Notes under the pieces: model-generated
The model's database searches: none
Seen by the model: the letters and a program-made list of their open reading frames with translations, nothing else
Told to the model about the DNA's origin: nothing
Shown here: one piece after another, positions 49,942 through 58,163 of the stretch
Layout: every line of letters begins with the position of its first letter
How positions within the stretch are numbered: the first letter of the stretch is position 1
Program-made: the position numbers and the translations under genes
Assembly: GCF_007570825.1 (NCBI RefSeq)
Contig: NZ_SUNB01000005.1
Coordinates: forward strand, 211,010-275,009
Direction of reading: 5' to 3'
Source of the DNA: Pleionea sediminis
GTDB taxonomy: Bacteria; Pseudomonadota; Gammaproteobacteria; Enterobacterales; Kangiellaceae
Length of the DNA stretch: 64,000 nt

Positions 49942-50825
49942 ATCATCCTTACTTGTTTTCACTGTTGGTTAATGAACCTTGGGCAATTGCTTCCCAAAAA
50001 ATGGACGTGTTGTTAGAGATTATTGAAAAAGGTTTACTGACTGGCGCGCTCACTGAGACGCAAAAAGCCGGTCTTACCGGTCAGCGATTGGAGTCCGATG
50101 ACACCCTCACCGGCGGTGTTGCGGTAATGAATGTGACCGGCACGCTCGTTAATCGAACCTCGGGTCTTGCCAGTCTTTCAGGCGTGCGTTCTTACGCGAG
50201 TTTATCGAATGAATTGCAAAGCTTACTGGATAACGAACTGGTCCAGCACATTGTGCTCGACATTGATTCCGGCGGCGGCATGGTGGCCGGTTTGTACGAT
50301 TTTGTGGACCAGCTGTATGAGGCGCGTTCCGTTAAACCGATTACGGCCATTATTAACGACTCGGCATTTTCGGCGGCCTATGCCATCGCAAGTTCCGCCT
50401 CGCGCATTATTGCCAGTCGAACGGGCGGGGCGGGTTCCATTGGCACCATTGCGAAACTCGTCAGTCGCAGCAAACAACACGAACGTCTGGCGATGGAGAT
50501 TGAAACGATTACTGCGGGTGCAAAGAAAGCGGATCTCGATCCGGACACGCCCATCACCGATTCGGCGCGTCAGAAAGTGCAGTACCAGGTCAATCAATCG
50601 AACGAACTTTTTTTACAAACGGTCTCGCGCAATCTGGGATTGCCCATCGATACCCTACGCAGTTATGAGGCGGACTTTTTTACCGGTGAGGATGCCAAAG
50701 CGATGGGGCTGGTGCACGACATTATGAGTCCAAGAGACGCGTTTTTATCGATTGTTTCGGACACTCAAAAGAAACCCACCCACTCATCGTTGCAAAGGCG
50801 CGCCAAAGCCATCGCGCTGCAATAA
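49938..50825 (+). CDS. Head maturation protease (S49/ClpP-like)
   Basis: A 295-residue serine protease that trims the scaffold or capsid during head maturation. The SppA/S49 fold is evident: VLDIDSGGGMVAG oxyanion region, the nucleophile Ser in NDSAFSAAYAIASSA, and RTGGAGSIGTIAKLV followed by a Lys-rich ITAGAKKADLDPDTPITD. It lies between portal and capsid genes as in other HK97-like phages. Confidence 0.92.
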   Translation: MNHPYLFSLLVNEPWAIASQKMDVLLEIIEKGLLTGALTETQKAGLTGQRLESDDTLTGGVAVMNVTGTLVNRTSGLASLSGVRSYASLSNELQSLLDNELVQHIVLDIDSGGGMVAGLYDFVDQLYEARSVKPITAIINDSAFSAAYAIASSASRIIASRTGGAGSIGTIAKLVSRSKQHERLAMEIETITAGAKKADLDPDTPITDSARQKVQYQVNQSNELFLQTVSRNLGLPIDTLRSYEADFFTGEDAKAMGLVHDIMSPRDAFLSIVSDTQKKPTHSSLQRRAKAIALQ

Positions 50826-50847
50826 CGCATTTTACTTGAGACACATC

Positions 50848-50874
50848 ACGGCGACTTCGGTCGCCGTTTTTATT
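50848..50874 (+). terminator. UUCG hairpin between protease and capsid genes
   Basis: ACGGCGAC-TTCG-GTCGCCGT has an 8-bp stem capped by the stable UUCG tetraloop and is followed by TTTTATT. Within an operon it would act as a partial terminator or a processing and stabilising structure for the capsid mRNA. Confidence 0.82.
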
Positions 50875-50908
50875 GCCCCTTTTTTTAAACCCATGAGGAC
50901 ATGAGCCT

Positions 50909-52186
50909 ATGTTAACCATTGAGTCATTAAAAGCGCACCTGGCGACAATCAAAGGTCGCATTGTTGAAATTGCGAAACTCGAGTCGAGCGGTGAAACGCT
51001 GACCGAAGAACAAATTACCGAATTTAATTCGCTGGAAGAAGAGTTTGATACTTACCAGGAAAAACTCAAACGTGCCGAAGCGGCCGAGCGTTTGGAAATC
51101 ACCGAAATCGAATCGAACGGTGATAACGTTGAGGTGATTGGCAAAGTCGAAAAGCCGATTGAAAAAGGTCAGGCGATTGGTCTCTTTACCCGAGCCATTG
51201 CGGCCAATAAAGGCAGTCTTCGCGATGCGGCGCATTTTGCTGAGCAAGAAGGGTACCCAACGATTGGCGCAGCGCTCAATACCCAAACGGGGAGTGCGGG
51301 CGGCTTTGTCGTGCCACCGGGGTATTCGCGTGAGTTTATCGAAATTCTTCGGCCCAGTGTGTTAATGCGAAACTTAAACGGCGGGTGCCGTGAAATTCCG
51401 ATGCCCGACGGTCAGCTCGAAATGGGCCGCGGGGCTTCAAGTGCGTCGGCCAGTTACCAAGCGGAAGGCGAAGACATTATTAAGTCGGAACCCAGCTTTG
51501 GTGACTTTAAACTGTCGAAGAAAAAGCTCACCGGGTTAGTGCCGGTCTCGAACGACCTGGTGCGTTTTGGCACCAGTGAAGCGAATCAGTTTGTGCTCGA
51601 TGACATTGTCCAGGTGGTGGCAGAGCGTGAAGATTTAGCGTTTTTGCGCGATGATGGCACGGGCAATTTAGTCAAAGGGTTGCGCTATCAAGCCATCCCG
51701 TCAAACCTCATTGTCTCGAGTGGGAATTCCGCGCTGGACATTGAACGCGATTTTCAAAAGCTCATTGGCTGCTTGCGCCGAAACAACATTAAGATGACGC
51801 GCCCAGGGATTGTGCTTAGTGAACGCACCTTTACCTTCTTGGAAACCTTGCGCGATCAGAACGGCCACAAAGTGTATCCGGAATTATCGGAAAGCGGCCG
51901 GATTGGCAAAGTCCCGGTCGGTTGGTCAACGACGATCCCTGAAAACTTAGGCGCGAATGGCGATGAAACCGAAGTGTACTTGGTCGACTTTCATCATGCG
52001 GTGATTGGTGAAGCGCACCGCTTAACGCTCGATGTGTCGACCGAAGCCTCCTACAAAGATGGCACTGAACTCGTCTCGGCATTCTCGCGCGACCAAACCG
52101 TTATTCGGGTGATTGAAGAGCACGACTTTGGTCTGCGTCATGGCGGCGCGGCGGCTATCTTAACCGGCGTTCGCTGGGGTCTATAA
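50909..52186 (+). CDS. Major capsid protein (HK97 fold)
   Basis: A 425-residue capsid protein. The N-terminal 110 residues are a coiled, charged delta/scaffold domain (about 1-115), which the upstream protease would remove. The body has GSAGGFVVPPGYSREFIEILRPSVLMR, QAEGEDIIKSEPSFGDFKLSKKKLTGLVPVSNDLV and the C-terminal FGLRHGGAAAILTGV typical of the HK97 family. A compact hairpin lies just upstream. Confidence 0.95.
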   Translation: MLTIESLKAHLATIKGRIVEIAKLESSGETLTEEQITEFNSLEEEFDTYQEKLKRAEAAERLEITEIESNGDNVEVIGKVEKPIEKGQAIGLFTRAIAANKGSLRDAAHFAEQEGYPTIGAALNTQTGSAGGFVVPPGYSREFIEILRPSVLMRNLNGGCREIPMPDGQLEMGRGASSASASYQAEGEDIIKSEPSFGDFKLSKKKLTGLVPVSNDLVRFGTSEANQFVLDDIVQVVAEREDLAFLRDDGTGNLVKGLRYQAIPSNLIVSSGNSALDIERDFQKLIGCLRRNNIKMTRPGIVLSERTFTFLETLRDQNGHKVYPELSESGRIGKVPVGWSTTIPENLGANGDETEVYLVDFHHAVIGEAHRLTLDVSTEASYKDGTELVSAFSRDQTVIRVIEEHDFGLRHGGAAAILTGVRWGL

Positions 52187-52243
52187 TTAATTTTCCATCC
52201 TTACTTTCTAACCATTCGAACTTTTCATTTTGGAGAACCAATC

Positions 52244-52396
52244 ATGTCGGATAAAAAAGACGTCGCACTTGAGCGTGTGATTGTGCAGTTTTTAAAACAC
52301 CAATCGCCGTACAACAAAGATGAAGTCGCTGGGTTTGATAAAGATCACGCCGAGGCTTTGATTCAAGCGAAAGTCGCCAAGCTTTACAAACAATAA
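52244..52396 (+). CDS. Small head-region protein (50 residues)
   Basis: A short gene with ATG preceded by TGGAG, encoding MSDKKDVALERVIVQFLKHQ and a total of 50 residues ending AKLYKQ. It sits between capsid and connector genes where HK97-like phages often have a tiny gene. Its content of charged helical residues is all that can be said. Confidence 0.7.
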   Translation: MSDKKDVALERVIVQFLKHQSPYNKDEVAGFDKDHAEALIQAKVAKLYKQ

Positions 52397-52410
52397 ACGA
52401 GTCTTCGGTC

Positions 52411-52983
52411 ATGAACATTGTGCCTTTGACCCCGCGAGGTGTTGAGCCGGTCTCGGCTTCTCACCTCAAACAGAGCATGAATGTGCTGCACGATCACGAT
52501 GACGAACTGATTGAAACTCTTCAGGCGACGGTTCGGGAATTTGTCGAAGAGGACTTGCGTGTGATCACCACCGAGCAAACGTTTCGGGGATATTGTTCGA
52601 GTTTTTCGGAGAGCATTTATTTTCCGGTCCGTCCGATCCGGCGCATTGGGTCTCTGAGTTATTTTGACCGCAATGGCGTGTTTCAAACCTTACCGCCCGA
52701 CCATTATCAATTCGATGGTCATTCGCGATCGCCATCGCTTAAACCCGCACCGGGTTACGAGTGGCCCACGACACAAACCGATCGCAGCAGTGCGGTGTGG
52801 ATTGAGTTTACGGCCGGTTTTGATGCGATTGAAAATGTCCCAAAGCCGATCCTTCATGCCATCAAACTATTGGTCGGTCATTTTTACGAAAACCGAGAAA
52901 GTACGGTGCAAGGCATTAACGTGTCCATGCTGCCGCAGGGGTATGACTTTCTCGTGCAATCCTATCGTAATTATTCTTTTTAA
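52411..52983 (+). CDS. Head-tail connector protein (gp6-like)
   Basis: A 190-residue adaptor. Features are the phage gp6-like core: HDDELIETLQATVREFVEEDL, then FPVRPIRRIGSLSYFD, WIEFTAGFDAIENVPKPILHAIKLLVGHFYENRE. It bridges portal and tail. It is located before the head-closure gene. Confidence 0.88.
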   Translation: MNIVPLTPRGVEPVSASHLKQSMNVLHDHDDELIETLQATVREFVEEDLRVITTEQTFRGYCSSFSESIYFPVRPIRRIGSLSYFDRNGVFQTLPPDHYQFDGHSRSPSLKPAPGYEWPTTQTDRSSAVWIEFTAGFDAIENVPKPILHAIKLLVGHFYENRESTVQGINVSMLPQGYDFLVQSYRNYSF

Positions 52984-53018
52984 ATAGTCGTTTTCAATAA
53001 AGCGCCTTAAGGAGGCTT

Positions 53019-53339
53019 ATGAACGCCGGAAAATTAAAACGGCGCGCGGTGTTTTTGCGTCCGGTAAAAACTGAGAATCGGTTAAAGGAAATCGAAACCC
53101 AGTGGGAAGTGTCAACGCAAGCCATCGTTCGATTATCACCGATGAGCAGCAAAGAATATTTTGCCAACGTGCAAGCCAAAGCCTCAATCACCCATAAGAT
53201 TGTCATGCGCTATCAGCCGGGCATTACGGCACTGATGAAAGTTATGATGGATGGCCGACATTTTGAGGTGATGGCTCCGCCCATTGACGTCAGCGACCGT
53301 CATCGTGAATTGATTTTACTGGTGAAAGAACATGTCTGA
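53019..53339 (+). CDS. Head closure / head-tail adaptor protein
   Basis: A 106-residue protein of the SPP1 gp16 family. The motif MNAGKLKRRAVFLRP, the central SSKEYFANVQAKASITHKIVMRY and the closing FEVMAPPIDVSDRHRELILLVKE are typical. It overlaps the next gene by eight bases. Confidence 0.87.
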   Translation: MNAGKLKRRAVFLRPVKTENRLKEIETQWEVSTQAIVRLSPMSSKEYFANVQAKASITHKIVMRYQPGITALMKVMMDGRHFEVMAPPIDVSDRHRELILLVKEHV

Positions 53340-53760
53340 GATTGACGGTTTAAAAGCGTTATCGAAAAAGTTATCCGAACTCGGATCACAGCTGGGCGGT
53401 AAAACCTTGCGGCAAAGTTTACTGCGTGCCAGTACGCCCACCGTGAAACAGATTAAACAAAATTTAGCGCACGGAAAATCACCGCACAAAACGTATAAAG
53501 GTCGTTTGGTCGCACCGGGATTTGCCCGGCGAAATGTCGCCCGGAAATCAAAACTCTCGCGCGATAAGACGACCGCCTTTGTGTTTATTGGGGTGAAACC
53601 GGAAGCCTATTACGCGGTCGCGTTTTTGGAATTGGGCACGCGGTTTATTCCGGCCAATCCCGTATTCACTCGAGCCTTGGAGCAAGACCAATCGAACATT
53701 GTCGCGCGTTTTTCCGAGCTACTGAAAGACAAGATTGACACCATTGGCCAGTCATCATGA
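53332..53760 (+). CDS. HK97 gp10-family tail protein
   Basis: A 142-residue protein of the HK97 gp10 family, a tail-completion or neck component. Core motifs are GLKALSKKLSEL, KSPHKTYKGRLVAPGFARRNVA and YYAVAFLELGTRFIPANPVFTRALEQ. It overlaps the following gene by four bases. Confidence 0.87.
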   Translation: MSEIDGLKALSKKLSELGSQLGGKTLRQSLLRASTPTVKQIKQNLAHGKSPHKTYKGRLVAPGFARRNVARKSKLSRDKTTAFVFIGVKPEAYYAVAFLELGTRFIPANPVFTRALEQDQSNIVARFSELLKDKIDTIGQSS

Positions 53761-54143
53761 TTTTTCAAACGGTGATTGAAACGCTCTGTTCGGACGACGA
53801 GTTATCTCAGCAGGTCGCGGTGGTTCGAGCGGTGCATTTGGATGAAGACGATGAGCTTCCCGGCATTACGGTCAAGAAAAGCGACCGGGAGCTGGATTAC
53901 TCCTGTGATGGTCCGAGTTCATTTACTCGCGTTCGGGTTGAGCTCGGATTATGGACCCATTCGATGGCTGCGAGTGAAACGATTGGCAAAGCGCTCAGGC
54001 GCGTGATGCACGCACTGCCCAAGCTCAGCCAAGACTGTCCCATTCATCGGGTGCGCCTGGAGCGTGAAATCGATGCGTTTCATTTTGATGAATCGGAAGT
54101 CCAATCCAATTTTATTTTTTCTATTGATTATCAAGAGGAGTAA
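53757..54143 (+). CDS. Tail terminator-like protein (DUF3168)
   Basis: A 128-residue protein in the tail-terminator position, with the DUF3168/gp U-type pattern (ITVKKSDRELDYSCDGPSSFTRVRVELGLWT). It caps the tail tube after its length is set. Confidence 0.78.
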   Translation: MIFQTVIETLCSDDELSQQVAVVRAVHLDEDDELPGITVKKSDRELDYSCDGPSSFTRVRVELGLWTHSMAASETIGKALRRVMHALPKLSQDCPIHRVRLEREIDAFHFDESEVQSNFIFSIDYQEE

Positions 54144-54146
54144 GCC

Positions 54147-54578
54147 ATGTCGTTTACAGACGGTTTGGGGTTGTTACTGGGCAATGGTGCCGAGGAAGAA
54201 AGTTTTGAGCGGGTGCCGGAAATTTTATCGGTCAGTGGTCTCGGCTCCACCAACGCCGAGTACGATACGACCAATTGGGATTCGGATGCGAAAGAGTACA
54301 TCGCCGGATTGTCGGAGGGCAATGAAATGACGATTGAAATGAATCGCCTGCTCGACAGTCAGGAGCAAAACATGCTGATTGCCGATGTGGAAAATCGTGC
54401 GAAACGCAACTTTCGATTAACGATGGACGACTTGGTTCAAACAGAAACCTTTGCCTTTACGCTCACTTTAAAATCTTGGTCGGTGTCGCCCAACAAAGAA
54501 GACAAACACACGTTGTCCATCACGGGAAAAATCTCCGGAAAAATCATTCGTTCTATTCGACAAAATAACATTGGTTAA
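54147..54578 (+). CDS. Major tail protein
   Basis: A 143-residue tail-tube subunit. Its position after the terminator and before the assembly chaperones is diagnostic. The pattern RVPEILSVSGLGSTNAEYDTTNWDSDAKEYIAGLSEGNEM, with its Gly-rich loops, resembles phage tail tube proteins. Confidence 0.85.
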   Translation: MSFTDGLGLLLGNGAEEESFERVPEILSVSGLGSTNAEYDTTNWDSDAKEYIAGLSEGNEMTIEMNRLLDSQEQNMLIADVENRAKRNFRLTMDDLVQTETFAFTLTLKSWSVSPNKEDKHTLSITGKISGKIIRSIRQNNIG

Positions 54579-54588
54579 GGACACCCAC

Positions 54589-54963
54589 ATGCTCAGTGAA
54601 CTTTTCAGTGATTTAACGTTAAACCACGTCGATTTTAAATTGCCGAATGGCAAAATGCTTCGACTGTCACCGCTCACGGTCAATCAACGAATCGATACGT
54701 TAGAAAAAATCAAAGTGCTGCGTGAACAGCCCGATAACCATCAAGGCTTGATGGATTTCTATCGTGAGGTGGTGGCCCTGTCGGCGCTCGATGAGGATTT
54801 TAAACCGCGCTTAACGGATGCTGATTTAGCGTTTTTACAGCGTTATGACGATGGCCGGTTACTGTCACAGATGTTTGCCGACATCGTTCAATTGTCGGGC
54901 TCGACCGACGTGCACCTTGAGGCGGCAAAAAAAAAGTCCGAGTCCCCCACCTCAAATTCCTGA
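54589..54963 (+). CDS. Tail assembly chaperone, first frame (gpG-like)
   Basis: A 124-residue protein in the lambda gpG position between the major tail and tape measure genes. The ATG at 54589 follows AAGGA; a TTG six codons upstream was not used. It ends soon after a run of nine A, where a canonical A-AAA-AAG slippery site allows a shift to the next frame. In lambda, gpG and the shifted gpGT are needed in a fixed ratio for tail assembly. Confidence 0.87.
   Translation: MLSELFSDLTLNHVDFKLPNGKMLRLSPLTVNQRIDTLEKIKVLREQPDNHQGLMDFYREVVALSALDEDFKPRLTDADLAFLQRYDDGRLLSQMFADIVQLSGSTDVHLEAAKKKSESPTSNS
54930..54936 (+). promoter_or_regulatory. Programmed -1 frameshift site
   Basis: The heptamer A-AAA-AAG is in the zero frame of the gpG-like gene. 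After a -1 slip the frame is open through 54962 into the gpT-like gene with no stop. The predicted fusion would be about 220 residues. Tail chaperones in many siphoviruses use this device. Confidence 0.8.
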
Positions 54964-55250
54964 TGCAATTGGCGCTCGATTTGGGCTGCACCTTGGGTGA
55001 ACTCAATGAGCGCATGACAAGCCGCGAACTCACGCTATGGATGGCGTTTTATGAGGCGCAGCCACGGGGCGTTGAACGCGATAATTATCACGCCGCCATG
55101 ATTTGTACGTTACTCGCGAACATTCATGCTCCGAAAGGCAAACGATTTGAGCTTGATGATTTTATGCACGCGCCGCAATCGGACAAAAAAGAGCGTGAAA
55201 CCGCCGCAACGCTCGCGCGTCTTCGCGCCTTAAGTACCCCGGCCGACTAA
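54963..55250 (+). CDS. Tail assembly chaperone, second frame (gpT-like)
   Basis: A 95-residue frame (MQLALDLGCTLGELNERMTSRELTLWMAFYEAQPRG), the DUF4035-like domain found as the shifted part of gpGT fusions. It is in the -1 frame relative to the upstream gene. An ATG overlaps the gpG-like stop (TGATG), so it might also be started on its own, but the slippery site favours expression mainly as a fusion. Confidence 0.85.
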   Translation: MQLALDLGCTLGELNERMTSRELTLWMAFYEAQPRGVERDNYHAAMICTLLANIHAPKGKRFELDDFMHAPQSDKKERETAATLARLRALSTPAD

Positions 55251-55275
55251 TCCTTTTAACGACGAGTTTTTTTAC

Positions 55276-57408
55276 ATGACAGATTTAGCCAAATTGGTGG
55301 TGAAGCTTGAAGCCCAATCGGCCAAGTACCAAAAAGAGCTCGAGTCGGCCAACCGAAAACTCGGGCGATTTGAAAAGCGCACCAAAAAAAGCATTGGCAA
55401 TATCAAAGTCGCCTTTGGCGCGCTCGGCGGTATCGTGGCGTTTAAAAAAATCTTTGATGCCACCGCGAAACAAGAGCAAGCGTTTAAGCAACTTGAACAG
55501 GGCATTGCTTCGACCAATAAACAGGTGGGCTTTTCCGCGAGAGAACTCGCCGGTTACGCCTCCGAATTACAAGCGGCCACTACCTTCGGCGATGAGTCGA
55601 TTATTGAAGCCCAGTCGCAGCTTGTCACCTTTACCCGCATTACGGGGGAAGAATTTAAAAAGACGACGGAACTCGCGCTGGATATGTCGGCGCGCTTTGG
55701 CGTGGATTTAAAATCAGCGACCTTGCAACTCGGTAAAGCGCTCAATGATCCGGTGGCTAACTTAAGCGCGCTCAGTCGGGCGGGCATTCAGTTTTCAAAA
55801 AGCCAGAAAGACGTGATCAAATCGCTGGTTGAATCGGGACGTTTGACCGACGCGCAAAACCTGATTTTAAAGGAGTTGGAAGTTCAGTTTGGCGGTTCGG
55901 CCCGAGCGGCGCGCGATACTTTTGGGGGGGCGCTGCAAGCCCTCGGCAATAACCTCGGCGATTTGCTCGAAGGCGATGGCGGACTCAATGACGCGAAAGA
56001 TTCGATTGAACGTTTCAATAAGCAGCTGGCCGATCCAAAAACGAAACGCGCGGCGCAAGAACTGATCAGCAAGCTCATTGATGGTTTTTCCAATCTCGCG
56101 TCGATCATGGCCGAAATTCCCGACTTTGCGAAATGGCTCGGCGAAGAAATTGCCGCCGCCATTCATGGGCCCAATGATCTGATTCGGATTAACGATGAAC
56201 TGGCCGAGAAAACCAACGACTTGGCCCAGGCGCAGCAACAGCTCGATGCTGCGCTCAAACAAACGAGCCAAAGTCAGTACGGTTTTAACGTGGGCTCAGA
56301 CCCCAGAATCATTGAAGCGCGGATTGAAGCCATTGGTCGAGAAATTGAGACGCTCAATGAACGCAAAGCGCTGCTCGAGCCAACCCTCAGTCCAACCGAA
56401 AAGCCGAAACTGCCGGAGGTCGTCAAAACGGGGCTGGGCAATGCGGGCGGTTCCGGCGCTAATAACTTAGATACGTCGGTGCTTGACGACGCCGATCGGT
56501 TATCCCAGCTCGCCGAACGCATTGTCAGTGAAACAACGCCCAAAATTGAAGCGGTCAACGCTAAGATAGTTGATACCTCTAAGCTCTTATCCCAGGGCCT
56601 GTTAACCGAAGAACAAGCCGATGCGGCGCTGGCGGTCTACATCGACCAGTTGTCGAATTTGGAGTTTGCCGATCTGCAAGCGCACCAGGACAAACTCACC
56701 CGGCTCTCGGAAGGCTTTGCCAGTGAAATGGAACTGCTCACCGCCCAGCGGGATGAGCGACTGGCGCTGTTAAACGATCAAAAAACGCAAGAGCTGCTCT
56801 CCGAGCAAGAAATTGCCGAACTCAAGCTCAAAATCAATCAGGATTACCACCAGGCGAAAATCGACCTCGAAAAGAAAAGCGCCAGCAGTGTGCTCAGCAT
56901 TGCGGAAAACTCCCTCACCGGGATTAACACCGCGCTCACGAAATCCGGGCGCACCGGGTTTAACGAATCGAAAAAAATGAAAAAAGCGAATGCCCTCATT
57001 GCCACCAAAGATGCGGCGGTCAGTGCTTACAGTGCGCTCGCGGGTATTCCAATTATTGGGCCGGCGCTTGGCGTTGCGGCTGCGATTGCAGCCACCAAAT
57101 ACGGCATGAACCAAGTGGCGGGGATTTCCAGCAGCCAATACGGCAGTTCGGGTTCGGGCGGAACCGGCGCTCCCTCAAGCGTCTCGGCTTCCAGTGGCGG
57201 CGCGTCGCGCTTTCGAACGCCGCAAGCCGCTAATGACGTCAACAACGCCCAGGAACAAGCTGAGGCGATGGCAGAGTCGAAGCGCGTGGAAGTGTCGATG
57301 ACGGTGGACGATTTTACCGGCGAGCCGATGCGGCTTTTGTTTGAAAAAATGAATGAGGAATCGGCGGACATGGGCTTTGAGTTTTCCGCGCAAGGGCAAG
57401 GCTTATGA
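55276..57408 (+). CDS. Tail tape measure protein
   Basis: A 710-residue protein that sets tail length. Coiled coils fill the first 80 residues and the 450-560 region. The N-terminal LVVKLEAQSAKYQKELESANRKL and the phage minor-tail domain with VDLKSATLQLGKALNDPVANLSALSRAGIQFS are typical of lambda-like tape measures. A hydrophobic segment (AYSALAGIPIIGPALGVAAAIAA) near 580-605 is probably the membrane-entry part. It follows the chaperone genes and is GC-rich. Confidence 0.92.
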   Translation: MTDLAKLVVKLEAQSAKYQKELESANRKLGRFEKRTKKSIGNIKVAFGALGGIVAFKKIFDATAKQEQAFKQLEQGIASTNKQVGFSARELAGYASELQAATTFGDESIIEAQSQLVTFTRITGEEFKKTTELALDMSARFGVDLKSATLQLGKALNDPVANLSALSRAGIQFSKSQKDVIKSLVESGRLTDAQNLILKELEVQFGGSARAARDTFGGALQALGNNLGDLLEGDGGLNDAKDSIERFNKQLADPKTKRAAQELISKLIDGFSNLASIMAEIPDFAKWLGEEIAAAIHGPNDLIRINDELAEKTNDLAQAQQQLDAALKQTSQSQYGFNVGSDPRIIEARIEAIGREIETLNERKALLEPTLSPTEKPKLPEVVKTGLGNAGGSGANNLDTSVLDDADRLSQLAERIVSETTPKIEAVNAKIVDTSKLLSQGLLTEEQADAALAVYIDQLSNLEFADLQAHQDKLTRLSEGFASEMELLTAQRDERLALLNDQKTQELLSEQEIAELKLKINQDYHQAKIDLEKKSASSVLSIAENSLTGINTALTKSGRTGFNESKKMKKANALIATKDAAVSAYSALAGIPIIGPALGVAAAIAATKYGMNQVAGISSSQYGSSGSGGTGAPSSVSASSGGASRFRTPQAANDVNNAQEQAEAMAESKRVEVSMTVDDFTGEPMRLLFEKMNEESADMGFEFSAQGQGL

Positions 57409-58160
57409 TGCAGCTCTTAGGTGATAATTTGCTGAATAATCCGGGGGTGCTGCTCAGTGCGAGTTCCACCGGGGCCGGCACCTTTATTGACAATATTCAC
57501 GACGGTAATTTGTACGACTATTGGCAGTCAGGTAATTTCGGGCAGCAAACGATCGCTATTGATCTTGGTGAGTCGCGTACTGTGAATGCTTTAGCTCTAA
57601 TTGGCCATACGTTTTATTCGTCGAGCGTTACAACGTTAATTGTTCGTCAACTAAACAACGATAATGAATTATTAAGCTCTGACGAATTAACTATTGCCCA
57701 TGATAATGCAGAACTTTGGACGCTAACGGAGCAAACAACGACACAGAAAATAGAAATTAAATTTGATGCGGTTTTAGCGTTGCCGAGAGTTGCCTGTCTT
57801 TACGTTGGACGTCAAATACAATGTCCTCGTTCCCCAGCTTTCGGAAATGAGCTTCCTTGGATGGATAATCAGGTAAACGTTTTAGCAACGCGTAATACTT
57901 TTGGTCTTGCTCTTGGCTCCATGGCAAAAAAAACGTCAGGGATTTCTTTGTCCTATACGTTACGTTATGTTCCTATCACCTGGGCCGAGTTCGAGTGGTG
58001 TCCTTTTATCGAAAAAGCGCTTCATACTCCTTTTTTTGTTCGACTGTCAGAAAACTTCTCGCAAGTGATTTATGCGACGCTTGATGAAATTAAAAATCCT
58101 TCCATCGTTGATCCTGAGTATTGCCATTTACCCTTTAAATTTACCGGAAGTTTGCGTTAA
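57405..58160 (+). CDS. Distal tail-like protein with discoidin-like start
   Basis: A 251-residue protein. The first 120 residues (DNIHDGNLYDYWQSGNFGQQTIAIDLGESRTVNALALIGHTFYSS) look like an F5/8-type carbohydrate-binding fold. The second half is typical of tail baseplate proteins. The first 150 bases share the GC-rich style of the tape measure gene, and the rest is AT-richer. It overlaps the tape measure stop by four bases. Confidence 0.7.
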   Translation: MMQLLGDNLLNNPGVLLSASSTGAGTFIDNIHDGNLYDYWQSGNFGQQTIAIDLGESRTVNALALIGHTFYSSSVTTLIVRQLNNDNELLSSDELTIAHDNAELWTLTEQTTTQKIEIKFDAVLALPRVACLYVGRQIQCPRSPAFGNELPWMDNQVNVLATRNTFGLALGSMAKKTSGISLSYTLRYVPITWAEFEWCPFIEKALHTPFFVRLSENFSQVIYATLDEIKNPSIVDPEYCHLPFKFTGSLR

Positions 58161-58163
58161 CTC

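Noticed and set aside
50167..50727. Long open frame (186 codons) in the + strand within the protease gene
   Set aside because: Arg-rich shadow caused by GC-rich codons; the protease in the other frame has all family motifs.
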